In this document: positions 12,804 to 21,719 of the stretch, piece after piece | Position numbering within the stretch: position 1 is the first letter of the stretch | How the letters are laid out: the number at the start of each line of letters is the position of its first letter | Assembly: GCF_002005105.1 (NCBI RefSeq) | Contig: NZ_MSCV01000044.1 | Location: 1-51,109 of the forward strand | DNA: 51,109 nucleotides | Direction of reading: 5' to 3' | Source of the DNA: Methylocaldum sp. 14B | GTDB lineage: Bacteria > Pseudomonadota > Gammaproteobacteria > Methylococcales > Methylococcaceae | Program-made: the position numbers and the translations under genes | Notes under the pieces: generated by a model | Told to the model about the DNA's origin: nothing | Seen by the model: the letters and a program-made list of their open reading frames with translations, nothing else | The model's database searches: none

Positions 12804-13267
12804 GTCAAGGTTACGATGCACATCGGTTCAAAGATGGCGGCCAACTGGTCCTGGGGGGCGTAGCCATCGATTATGAAAAGAGCCTCGCGGCGCACTCGGA
12901 TGGAGACGTTGCGTTACACGCCTTGTGCGATGCCTTATTGGGTGCGGCGGCACTGGGCGATATCGGTCGGCATTTCCCGGATTCCGACCCCAGCTTCAAG
13001 GGCATAGACAGCCGGGTTTTGCTCCGCGAGGTTCACGCCAAGATCACCGAACGCGGCTACACCGTGGTCAACGTCGATCTGACCATCGTCGCACAAAAGC
13101 CGCGGCTCGCGCCCTATATCGAAAAAATGCGCACAACCATCGCGGATGACCTCGACATTGCGCACGACGCGGTCAACGTCAAAGCCACCACGACCGAAGG
13201 CATGGGCTTCGAAGGCCGGGGCGAAGGCATCTCCGCCTATGCGGTAACGCTCCTTCAGAAAAATTAA
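12791..13267 (+). CDS. ispF: 2-C-methyl-D-erythritol 2,4-cyclodiphosphate synthase
   Basis: Fifth enzyme of the MEP pathway; cyclises the CDP-methylerythritol phosphate with loss of CMP. 158 residues, a trimer in the family. Metal-binding Asp and His occur in GYDAHRF, and [17 protein letters not shown] and [11 protein letters not shown] carry the other family motifs; [16 protein letters not shown] near the C-terminus is the substrate loop. The start lies inside the end of ispD, and truD begins 3 bp after its stop, so ispD-ispF-truD form a tight operon. Confidence 0.96.
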   Translation: MLRIGQGYDAHRFKDGGQLVLGGVAIDYEKSLAAHSDGDVALHALCDALLGAAALGDIGRHFPDSDPSFKGIDSRVLLREVHAKITERGYTVVNVDLTIVAQKPRLAPYIEKMRTTIADDLDIAHDAVNVKATTTEGMGFEGRGEGISAYAVTLLQKN

Positions 13268-13270
13268 GCC

Positions 13271-14311
13271 ATGGGCGATTCGACCGCCGCCCTACCCTAC
13301 GCCTTTGGCGGGCCAATCGGAACCGGCATTATCAAGACGTCGCCGGAAGATTTCGTCGTCGAGGAACTGCTGGGTTTCGAGCCTTCCGACCAGGGCGAAC
13401 ACTTTTTTCTGCGCATCGAAAAACGCGGCGAAAATACCGACTACGTCGCCCGCCAACTGGCCCGCTTTGCCGGAATCCCGACACGGAACATAGGCTACGC
13501 GGGCCTTAAGGACCGCCACGGCAAGACCATTCAATGGTTCAGCGTATGGCTGCCGGGCAAAGCCGAACCGGACTGGAGGCAACTTGAATCCCCCACCCTC
13601 CGCATACTCGAAGTCCGGCGCAACAGCCGCAAGCTAAAAAAAGGCGCGGCAGCCGGCAATCGTTTCGAAATCGCCGTTCGCGAATTGAAATGCGACATCC
13701 CGCTATTGGAACGACGCCTGAAACAGATCGGCGAACGTGGGGTTCCCAATTATTTTGGAACGCAACGGTTCGGCCGCGAGGGACAGAACCTTGCGAAGGC
13801 ATCGGCTCTTTTCGCGGGTACGCTCGGGCGGGTGGACGCTCACCGTCGCGGGCTTTATTTGTCTGCCGCGCGTTCTCATTTGTTCAACCGCATCCTCGCC
13901 AAGCGGATAAGCCGAGACGTCTGGGATCGCGCGGTTACCGGCGATGCCTTCATGTTTCCCGACTCGCGCAGTTTTTTTAAGCCCGACGCTATTACTCCGG
14001 AAATCACGCAACGGCTTGAGGCCAAGGAAATTCATCCAAGCGGCGCGCTCTGGGGCAAAGGTACACCGGCCGTTACCGATGAGGCACTGGCCATAGAGAC
14101 GGCCGCAGCCGAGGAAGAGCCGGTTCTCTGCCGCGGTCTCGAAGATTTCGGCGTCGAGATGGCCCGCCGGCCGCTGCGACTTTGCCCGGACGGATTTCAG
14201 TGGGAACGGTCCGGCCCGAGCAGCATGCATTTGCGATTCGCGCTGCCCGCCGGGGCTTACGCGACCGCCGTTCTGCGGGAACTGATCGACACCGGTTTTT
14301 CAGACGATTAA
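13271..14311 (+). CDS. truD: tRNA pseudouridine(13) synthase TruD
   Basis: Converts U13 of tRNA-Glu to pseudouridine. 346 residues, normal length. The catalytic aspartate is Asp81 in GLKDRHGKTIQWFS; GVPNYFGTQRFGREGQNL and LYLSAARSHLFN mark the TruD domain, and FALPAGAYATAVLRELI is the typical end. Its position after ispF is conserved, but the usual next genes surE and pcm are not here: uppP follows instead and surE-pcm lie 14.6 kb further on. Confidence 0.95.
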   Translation: MGDSTAALPYAFGGPIGTGIIKTSPEDFVVEELLGFEPSDQGEHFFLRIEKRGENTDYVARQLARFAGIPTRNIGYAGLKDRHGKTIQWFSVWLPGKAEPDWRQLESPTLRILEVRRNSRKLKKGAAAGNRFEIAVRELKCDIPLLERRLKQIGERGVPNYFGTQRFGREGQNLAKASALFAGTLGRVDAHRRGLYLSAARSHLFNRILAKRISRDVWDRAVTGDAFMFPDSRSFFKPDAITPEITQRLEAKEIHPSGALWGKGTPAVTDEALAIETAAAEEEPVLCRGLEDFGVEMARRPLRLCPDGFQWERSGPSSMHLRFALPAGAYATAVLRELIDTGFSDD

Positions 14312-14320
14312 AGGATCCTC

Positions 14321-15124
14321 ATGGACTGCCATCACGTGTATTACCTGGCTCTCTTGCAAGGGCTGACCGAATTTCTGCCGATTTCGAGCGCCGCTCACCT
14401 TATCCTGATGCCGGTGGTTTTCGGCTGGCATGATCAAGGCTTGGCCTTTGACGTCGCCGTCCACATCGGAACGCTGACCGCGGTCGTGGTCTATTACGCG
14501 GGCGCTCTGCGCGATATGGCCGGAGCCTGGTTTCGTTCGATCTCCGGAAAGGGCATGAGCACGGATGCGAAACTTGCTTGGTACGTAATTCTGGGGACGA
14601 TTCCGGCGGGCGTCGCGGGGCTGGCGGCCAACGGTTACGTCGAGACCCAGCTCCGCAATCCGCTGGTCATCGCCGCTAGCACGATAGTGTTCGCCTTGGT
14701 ACTTTGGCTGGCGCAAAAAGTGAGCGCCGAACGACGTACCGATGCCGACATGAACTGGCAAGACGCTTTGATAGTCGGTCTCTTTCAAGCCGTGGCGCTG
14801 ATTCCCGGCACATCCCGATCGGGTATCACGATAACCGGCGGTTTGTTCCGCGGCCTGGATCGCAAAGCTGCCGCCCGATTTTCGTTTCTGCTGTCGATCC
14901 CGGTAACGGCATTGGCGGGATTGCTCAAGGCATACGCATTATTCGAATCCGACCAGACGGTATCCTGGTGGAACATGTCCCTCGGAGCGCTGCTCTCCGG
15001 TATCGTTGCCTACATTACCATTGACTGGTTCCTGAGACTCCTCGATCGTATCGGCATGTTACCCTTCGTGATCTATCGGCTGATTTTGGGCGGCGTGCTG
15101 CTTTACATCTTCCTGCCCGGTTAG
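14321..15124 (+). CDS. uppP: undecaprenyl-diphosphatase
   Basis: Inner-membrane phosphatase that recycles undecaprenyl diphosphate, the carrier lipid for peptidoglycan and other polymers; gives bacitracin resistance when abundant. 267 residues with about eight hydrophobic segments. The two family motifs are both present: QGLTEFLPISSAAHL near residue 10-25 and the PGTSRSGITI segment around residue 160-170. It starts 9 bp after truD with a ggatcc-type ribosome site, so it is likely the last gene of that run. Confidence 0.94.
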   Translation: MDCHHVYYLALLQGLTEFLPISSAAHLILMPVVFGWHDQGLAFDVAVHIGTLTAVVVYYAGALRDMAGAWFRSISGKGMSTDAKLAWYVILGTIPAGVAGLAANGYVETQLRNPLVIAASTIVFALVLWLAQKVSAERRTDADMNWQDALIVGLFQAVALIPGTSRSGITITGGLFRGLDRKAAARFSFLLSIPVTALAGLLKAYALFESDQTVSWWNMSLGALLSGIVAYITIDWFLRLLDRIGMLPFVIYRLILGGVLLYIFLPG

Positions 15125-15208
15125 CGATACCGGCGGTTTTTCCTGCAACCGGCCACTCAAACGGTTAAAATACAAATCCTCCATCAATCTACAGCGCAAA
15201 GGATCATC

Positions 15209-15667
15209 ATGTCTGTTGGACAATTCTGTAACCGCGATACGGTCATCCTAAGAAAAGAAAACTCGATCATCGAAGCGGCCAAACTGATGCGCGAGTTTCA
15301 CGTCGGCAGCGCCGTAGTCGTAGAGGACTCATCGGAAGGAGCGAAACCCGTCGGCATCGTGACCGATCGCGATCTCGTCGTGGAAATTCTTGCCGCGGAA
15401 CTGGACCCGAATGCAGTCGTCGTCGGGGATATCATGAGCTACGAACTGATAACGGCCCGCGAAGAAGACGGACTTTGGGAAACCTTGCAGAGAATGCGAG
15501 TAAAGGGTGTTCGCCGCATCCCCGTCGTCAATCAGCAAGGCTTGCTGGCCGGCATTCTGACCAGCGACGATCTCCTCGAGATACTCGCCGGCGAACTTAC
15601 CGAACTGGTTAAAATCATCGGCAAAGAGCAAGAACGGGAACAAAAAACGCGCGGCGGTCTCGGTTAA
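15209..15667 (+). CDS. protein with paired CBS domains
   Basis: 152 residues consisting almost only of two CBS domains (about 8-65 and 73-130), as shown by GIVTDRDLVVEIL and GILTSDDLLEILA at the end of each repeat. CBS pairs bind adenosyl ligands and usually regulate another protein; this one has no catalytic domain and so is probably a stand-alone sensor. The tail is charged (EREQKTR). The upstream 84 bp contains a possible -10 (taaaat near 15168). Partner is unknown. Confidence 0.85.
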   Translation: MSVGQFCNRDTVILRKENSIIEAAKLMREFHVGSAVVVEDSSEGAKPVGIVTDRDLVVEILAAELDPNAVVVGDIMSYELITAREEDGLWETLQRMRVKGVRRIPVVNQQGLLAGILTSDDLLEILAGELTELVKIIGKEQEREQKTRGGLG

Positions 15668-15778
15668 GCGATCAAGCTTTCCAACTAGGACCGGCAAAAC
15701 CGAGCACGAGCAATCCGCCGGCCATTTGATAAACCGTAACCTTTCGACGCGCCACGATCGACTTCGAGAGCTATAGCC

Positions 15779-16800
<1,022 letters not shown>

Positions 16801-16885
16801 CTCCTAGTGGTCTTGACTGACGCTTTCGACGGATTGCTTTCGGATATGCTGCAATACGCCGCGACGGTTAAACATTTTTGAACTC

Positions 16886-17584
16886 ATGGCGAAGCAACTC
16901 CCCCTGCGCTTCGCTTTCAATCCCGAACTGGGTTTTCTGCAATACCACTCGGGAGCCAACGCCGAAATCGTCGCTCATCTAAAACATGCCGCCAGCGGTC
17001 GGGGCGAAACGCTGATTTTTTTGTGGGGTGAACCGGGCACCGGCAAGAGCCACTTGCTCAATGCCTGCTGTCGGGAAGCGTGTCAAAGCGGCTTGTCGGT
17101 CTCTTATCTGCCGCTATCCGGCCTCCGCGAGTACGGTCCCGGCGTGCTCGATGGCCTGGAGCATCAGGATCTGGTTTGCCTGGACGATGTCGATTCCGTC
17201 GCCGGAGACGATGCCTGGGAACGAGCTTTATTCAATTTGTTCAATTGTTTGCGAGACCACGGCAATCGCCTCATTGCCGCTGCCGGCGTGCCGCCCGCCG
17301 AACTTGCGATCCGTTTGCCCGACCTCAAAACCCGCTTAGGCTGGGGATTAACCTTGCGCCTGCAACCATTGAACGACGAGGATAAACTAATCGTCCTCGG
17401 CGCCTATGCCCGCTCGCTGGGCTTAGATCTGTCGCCACAAGTCGGACGCTTCTTGCTTTCTCATTATCACCGAGATCTTTCCTCCTTGAAGCGCTTGCTG
17501 GACGAATTGGACCACGCGACCCTAGCCGCTAAGCGCAAGCTCACGATTCCTTTTCTCAAGAACTATCTGGAAGAATCGACATGA
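16886..17584 (+). CDS. hda: DnaA regulatory inactivator Hda
   Basis: AAA+ protein that, with the DNA-loaded sliding clamp, stimulates ATP hydrolysis by DnaA and so prevents over-initiation. 232 residues, normal for Hda and much shorter than DnaA. The N-terminal KQLPLRF fits the clamp-binding motif. Walker A is GEPGTGKSH (48-56); Walker B LVCLDDVD; a sensor region follows. There is no C-terminal DnaA-box-binding domain, which distinguishes it from DnaA. Its stop overlaps the next start by 4 bp (ATGA). Confidence 0.93.
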   Translation: MAKQLPLRFAFNPELGFLQYHSGANAEIVAHLKHAASGRGETLIFLWGEPGTGKSHLLNACCREACQSGLSVSYLPLSGLREYGPGVLDGLEHQDLVCLDDVDSVAGDDAWERALFNLFNCLRDHGNRLIAAAGVPPAELAIRLPDLKTRLGWGLTLRLQPLNDEDKLIVLGAYARSLGLDLSPQVGRFLLSHYHRDLSSLKRLLDELDHATLAAKRKLTIPFLKNYLEEST

Positions 17585-18504
17585 AGGTACTCGTCATAGG
17601 TTCAGGAGCGGTCGGCAGCTTTTACGGTTCACTGCTCGCCAAGCAGGGCGCTAAAGTTTCGATGATCGCCCGTTCCGACTACGAACACGTCAAAGCTCAT
17701 GGCATAGACATTACGAGCGACACCAAACTGGGCGCTTATCACTTCCGGCCCCACACCGTCGTACGCAACGCGGCCGAATTGACCGAAAAGCCCGACTACG
17801 TTCTCTTGTGCATCAAAGTGGTCGAAAACGCCGATCGCATCAGCCTTCTGAAAGACGCCGTGGGACCCGACACGTCCATCGTTCTCGTTTCCAACGGCAT
17901 CGACATCGAAGACGAAATCGCGAAAGCCTTTCCCGATAACGAACTGATCAGCGGCCTCGCATTCATATGCGTCACCCGCACCGCACCCGGCAAAATCTGG
18001 CACCAGGCTTACGGCCGGCTAGCCTTGGGCAATTATCCGCAGGGGCTTTCGGAAAAAGCTCTGGCGCTTTGTAGAGTATTCGAGCGATCCGGCATTACAT
18101 GCGTCGCCTCCGAGGATATCGTTGCCGCCCGCTGGCAAAAATGCGTTTGGAACGCGCCCTTCAACCCGCTGTCGGTCCTCTCCGCGGGGCTCAGCACGAA
18201 TGACATACTCTCGACTCAAGAGTCTTTCGTTCGGGCCATCATGGAAGAGGTTTGCCTGATCGCCAAAGCCACGGGACATCCGTTGCCCGAAGATACCGTC
18301 GATAAAAACATCGAGAGCACCTACAAGATGCCGCCATACAAGACCAGTATGCTGCTGGATTTCGAGGCCGGTCGGCCGATGGAAACGGAGGCCATTCTAG
18401 GTAATGCCGTGAGGGCGGGATGGAACGCAGGCGTGCCGATTCCCCATCTTGAATCGGTTTATGCTTTGATGAAGCTCAGAGAGTTGAGCCGTCGAACCGG
18501 ATAA
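17581..18504 (+). CDS. panE: 2-dehydropantoate 2-reductase family protein
   Basis: NADPH-dependent ketopantoate reductase family, for pantothenate and CoA synthesis. 307 residues. Rossmann motif VIGSGAVGSFYGSLLAKQGA at 5-24; catalytic-type Lys in LLCIKVVEN; C-terminal ApbA/PanE_C domain includes the helix with KCVWNAPFNPLSVL. The gene overlaps hda by 4 bp, implying translational coupling, although no functional link is obvious. The family contains related reductases of other substrates, so the exact activity is inferred. Confidence 0.85.
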   Translation: MKVLVIGSGAVGSFYGSLLAKQGAKVSMIARSDYEHVKAHGIDITSDTKLGAYHFRPHTVVRNAAELTEKPDYVLLCIKVVENADRISLLKDAVGPDTSIVLVSNGIDIEDEIAKAFPDNELISGLAFICVTRTAPGKIWHQAYGRLALGNYPQGLSEKALALCRVFERSGITCVASEDIVAARWQKCVWNAPFNPLSVLSAGLSTNDILSTQESFVRAIMEEVCLIAKATGHPLPEDTVDKNIESTYKMPPYKTSMLLDFEAGRPMETEAILGNAVRAGWNAGVPIPHLESVYALMKLRELSRRTG

Positions 18505-18526
18505 CCCGCTGCCACAAATCGAAATT

Positions 18527-18547
18527 ACGCCCGCGTGAGGCGGGCGT
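18527..18547. terminator. hairpin between convergent panE and ffh
   Basis: Perfect 8-bp stem (acgcccgc / gcgggcgt) with loop gtgag, 22 bp after the panE stop and 21 bp beyond the ffh stop. On the minus strand AATTT follows, on the plus strand there is no T run. Its place between convergent genes suggests a two-way terminator of modest strength. Confidence 0.5.
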
Positions 18548-18568
18548 GATGCCAAATCAAGAATCGCC

Positions 18569-19927
18569 CTAAAACGGCATCCCCCGTCCTAGATTGCCCT
18601 TCATCCCTCGCAGCATGTTCATCAGATTGCCCTTCTTGAATTTCTTCATCATCTTCTGCATCTGATCATACTGCTTGAGCAGACGGTTGATGTTCTGCAT
18701 ATCCGTGCCCGCGCCTTTTGCGATGCGCTGTTTTCGCGAGTTGTTGATCACATCCGGAAATGCCCGTTCCTGCTTGGTCATCGAGTTGATGATGGCGATC
18801 TGCTGAATCATTTCCTTGTCGTTCACTTTTTCCTTCACGTGCTGCGGCACGTTTGCCATGCCGGGAAGCTTGTCGAACATTGCGGCGACGCCGCCCAGAT
18901 TCTTCAACTGCAGCAGTTGATCGCGATAGTCGTTCAAGTCGAAAGACTTGCCCTTCTGAATCTTCTTGACCAGTTTTTCGGCTTTCGTCTTATCGATCTT
19001 GCGCTCGGCCTCCTCAATCAGACTCAGGACATCGCCCATGCCCAAGATTCGGGACGCGATTCGATCGGGGTGAAAACGTTCCAAGGCAGCTGTCTTTTCA
19101 CCCACACCCAAGAATTTGATGGGCTTGCCCGTAATGTGGCGAACCGACAACGCCGCGCCACCTCTGGCATCGCCGTCGGTTTTGGTCAGAACGACACCGG
19201 TCAGGGTAAGTGCGTCGCCGAATGCTTTCGCGGTATTGGCGGCGTCCTGACCGGTCATCGAATCGACCACGAACAGCGTTTCGATCGGGTTGATGGCGGA
19301 GTGAATCTGTCTGATTTCCTCCATCATCTCGTCATCGATATGAAGACGGCCGGCCGTGTCGATAATGACGACATCCTTGTATTTCTTCCGGCCATATTCG
19401 ACGGCGTTGCGAGCGATATCCACCGGATTCTGCGTCGGATCGCTCGGAAAAAAATCGGCGCCCACCTCAGCGGCAAGAGTTTGCAGTTGATCGATAGCGG
19501 CCGGACGATAGATATCGGCGCTCGCGACCACTACGGACTTGCGCTCGTTATCCTTGAGCCAGCGGGCCAGCTTGGCAACCGTGGTGGTTTTACCGGCGCC
19601 TTGGAGACCTGCCATCAGAATCACCGCCGGCGGCTGCGTCGCCAGACTGAGCCGCTCGTGGGCACTGCCCATGATGGCGATCAATTCTTCATTGACGATC
19701 TTCACTAGCGCCTGCCCGGGCGTAAGGCTGGACTGAACTTCCTGCCCCAAGGCGCGTGTCTTGACGTGCTCGATGAAATCCTTGACGACCGGTAGAGCCA
19801 CATCGGCTTCCAAGAGGGCCATACGCACCTCTCGCAAGGTGTCCTGAACATTGCTCTCGGTCAATCGGCCCTGACCGCGAATTTTTTTGAGCGATTGGGT
19901 TAAACGTTCGGTAAGGTTGTCAAACAT
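18569..19927 (-). CDS. ffh: signal recognition particle protein Ffh
   Basis: GTPase subunit of the signal recognition particle; binds 4.5S RNA and signal sequences of membrane proteins and docks with FtsY. 452 residues. N domain begins MFDNLTERLTQSLKKIRGQG; the G domain has GLQGAGKTTTVAKLA, DTAGRLHID and TKTDGDARGG; the C-terminal M domain is rich in Met and basic residues, with the RNA-binding segment SRKQRIAKGAGT and a last stretch QMQKMMKKFKKGNLMNML. Divergent from the membrane gene at 20022, an arrangement found in other gammaproteobacteria. Confidence 0.97.
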   Translation of the reverse strand: MFDNLTERLTQSLKKIRGQGRLTESNVQDTLREVRMALLEADVALPVVKDFIEHVKTRALGQEVQSSLTPGQALVKIVNEELIAIMGSAHERLSLATQPPAVILMAGLQGAGKTTTVAKLARWLKDNERKSVVVASADIYRPAAIDQLQTLAAEVGADFFPSDPTQNPVDIARNAVEYGRKKYKDVVIIDTAGRLHIDDEMMEEIRQIHSAINPIETLFVVDSMTGQDAANTAKAFGDALTLTGVVLTKTDGDARGGAALSVRHITGKPIKFLGVGEKTAALERFHPDRIASRILGMGDVLSLIEEAERKIDKTKAEKLVKKIQKGKSFDLNDYRDQLLQLKNLGGVAAMFDKLPGMANVPQHVKEKVNDKEMIQQIAIINSMTKQERAFPDVINNSRKQRIAKGAGTDMQNINRLLKQYDQMQKMMKKFKKGNLMNMLRGMKGNLGRGMPF

Positions 19928-20021
19928 GGCTCTTAATCCTACGGGCTATGGAAATACCCAGATTACTTCATCTTGATCGGCCATTATGCCAGACTAGAGA
20001 GCTCAGGAGGACATGATTTAA

Positions 20022-20846
20022 ATGAATTCTACGCTGTTTGGCGCCATGGCGATCGCCACTTATGTCGCTGCCGCTCTTACCCTGATTCGCTCGCTGCGCG
20101 AGAACGACTATGCGGCCATGGAGACACCCACGCTTCGGCGGTTGAAACCCTTGACACTCGGTTGGTTCGCCGCCGTTTTGCACGGGCTTGCGCTCACCAG
20201 CGGCTTTCAGACTAACGAAGGACTCAACCTCAGCTTTCTGAGCGCGATGTCGTTAGTGGCTTGGGTGATCGTAGCCATCTTGCTCCTGACGGCTCTCGCG
20301 AAACCGGTGGATAAACTCGGGATGGTGATTTTTCCGATGGCCGCGCTGGTCCTTCTGCTAAAACTCAGCATCCCGGAGAGCGTTCACACGGTGAAAGACC
20401 TTTCCTGGCCTTTGACCATTCACATCGTGGTCTCCATGCTCGCTTACAGTTTTCTCAATATTGCCGCCTTTCAGGCAGCGCTGCTGGCGTTTCAGGACTG
20501 GCGGCTGCGCAGCCACCATTCCGATCTCTTGCTACGCTCGCTCCCGCCTCTGCAAACCATGGAATCCCTGTTGTTTCAGCTGATTGCGGCCGGGTTCGTG
20601 TTTCTTAGCGTGTCACTGCTCACAGGCTTTATTTTTCTGGAAGACATGTTCGCTCAGCATTTGGCCCATAAGACCGTGCTGTCCATCCTTGCCTGGGTCT
20701 TGTTCGGCGTACTACTGATCGGACGAGCTCGCTACGGCTGGCGGGGAACCATAGCTATCCGCTGGACGCTAGGAGGCTTTGTGTCGCTAATGCTGGCCTA
20801 TTTCGGCAGCAAGATGGTATTGGAATGGATATTGAACCGGGCTTGA
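20022..20846 (+). CDS. ypjD: YpjD/CcsA-type cytochrome c assembly family membrane protein
   Basis: Inner-membrane protein of 274 residues with about eight hydrophobic helices, belonging to the CcmC/CcsA (cytochrome c assembly) family. The family places conserved histidines near the heme; here LTIHIVVSMLAYS and the HLAHKTVLSILAW segment (about 205-220) supply them, and the conserved W is present. The role of YpjD itself is not established. Position divergent from ffh is the usual one. An AGGAGG ribosome site (20005-20010) lies before a two-codon ORF (ATG ATT TAA, 20013-20021) that ends directly before the ATG, a possible translational control. Confidence 0.85.
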   Translation: MNSTLFGAMAIATYVAAALTLIRSLRENDYAAMETPTLRRLKPLTLGWFAAVLHGLALTSGFQTNEGLNLSFLSAMSLVAWVIVAILLLTALAKPVDKLGMVIFPMAALVLLLKLSIPESVHTVKDLSWPLTIHIVVSMLAYSFLNIAAFQAALLAFQDWRLRSHHSDLLLRSLPPLQTMESLLFQLIAAGFVFLSVSLLTGFIFLEDMFAQHLAHKTVLSILAWVLFGVLLIGRARYGWRGTIAIRWTLGGFVSLMLAYFGSKMVLEWILNRA

Positions 20847-20903
20847 TGGTGCGGACACCGACCCTGGTCCCGGAATGCGAGTGCGTGTCCGGACTCTTTG
20901 AAC

Positions 20904-21224
20904 TCACTCATTTTCAGCCGATCGATAAGCTTGCTCGCGTTGCCGGGAGTTTCTGAGCATGCGTAGTTCTTGAGCAGCTTGGTTTCTTTCCGCCTCAATC
21001 AAAGACATAACCTTCCCGTCGATGGTCTGCACTTCCTCGACTAAACGAACCAAAGACTCGTTATCGCTTTTCTTAAGATAGGCCGGCGAAAACAGTTTCT
21101 CAATCAGGGGCATCCGTTCCCTCTCCAGCCGAGCAACCCTCTCCCACTCCATACCTTCGGCCGCCGTTAGGATCGAACGGCACATTGCAAGAAGCTTCTC
21201 GGTTTCGGGCGTCAGATCTGACAT
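20904..21224 (-). CDS. fliT: flagellar protein FliT-like
   Basis: 106 residues, entirely helical in appearance, with heptad-like Leu/Glu/Arg patterns. Family assignment rests on position directly after fliS and on size and composition typical of FliT, the export chaperone of the filament cap protein FliD. The segment EWERVARLERERMPLIEKLF resembles FliT proteins. Similarity is low in this family, so FlgN-like or another small chaperone cannot be excluded. Last gene of the leftward flagellar run, 24 bp after fliS; converges on ypjD. Confidence 0.72.
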   Translation of the reverse strand: MSDLTPETEKLLAMCRSILTAAEGMEWERVARLERERMPLIEKLFSPAYLKKSDNESLVRLVEEVQTIDGKVMSLIEAERNQAAQELRMLRNSRQREQAYRSAENE

Positions 21225-21248
21225 CGCGGCATACCCGGTCTCGGACGA

Positions 21249-21680
21249 TTAAAAGCTTGCTGAAGCTAACCTGTTTTCAACAGTCTGAGACGGAACCGGC
21301 TCTCGTATCGCTTCCCAGGCACTCTTGATCTCCTTTATCAAACCGCCGACTTCGTCCAGGGCACTCTGATCGTTTTGCGCGCTGGCGTAAAACAGCTGCT
21401 CGGTAACATAGGTATAAAGTCGATCCAGATTTACCGCGATTTCGCCGCCGTTATCCAAGTCCAGACAGGCTTGGAGGTAGCCGACGATTTCAATTGCACG
21501 GCCGATGGCTTGGCCCTTCTCGGCGAGCTCCCCCCTTTGTATCGCGCCCTTGGCAACGGAAATTTTTTCGTTCAGCCCATTAAAAAGCATCATTATCAGA
21601 GTATGCGGATCGGCGTACTCGGCACTCGCCTGCACGGTAGTTTGCCGATACTGATTCAATGCAAACTGAGCGGGTCTCAT
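21249..21680 (-). CDS. fliS: flagellar export chaperone FliS
   Basis: 143 residues. Binds the C-terminal helix of newly made flagellin and prevents early polymerisation in the cytoplasm. Family features: ALNQYRQTTVQASAEYADPH at the start, the segment LIMMLFNGLNEKISVAKGAI, and the later AVNLDRLYTYVTEQL. Ribosome site agagg lies 9 bases before ATG. Between fliD and fliS is a 7-bp tandem repeat described separately. Together with fliC, flaG, fliD and fliT this is the standard filament gene order. Confidence 0.93.
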   Translation of the reverse strand: MRPAQFALNQYRQTTVQASAEYADPHTLIMMLFNGLNEKISVAKGAIQRGELAEKGQAIGRAIEIVGYLQACLDLDNGGEIAVNLDRLYTYVTEQLFYASAQNDQSALDEVGGLIKEIKSAWEAIREPVPSQTVENRLASASF

Positions 21681-21695
21681 GGCGTATAACCTCTT

Positions 21696-21719
21696 CTTAT
21701 TTCTTATTTCTTATTTCTT
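21696..21719. repeat. 7-bp tandem repeat (CTTATTT)3 at the fliD/fliS junction
   Basis: Three exact copies of CTTATTT and a partial fourth. On the coding strand the unit is AAATAAG; the first copy contains the fliD stop codon, and the last runs to just before the fliS ribosome site. Copy-number change would alter spacing between the two genes without changing either protein. Confidence 0.85.
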
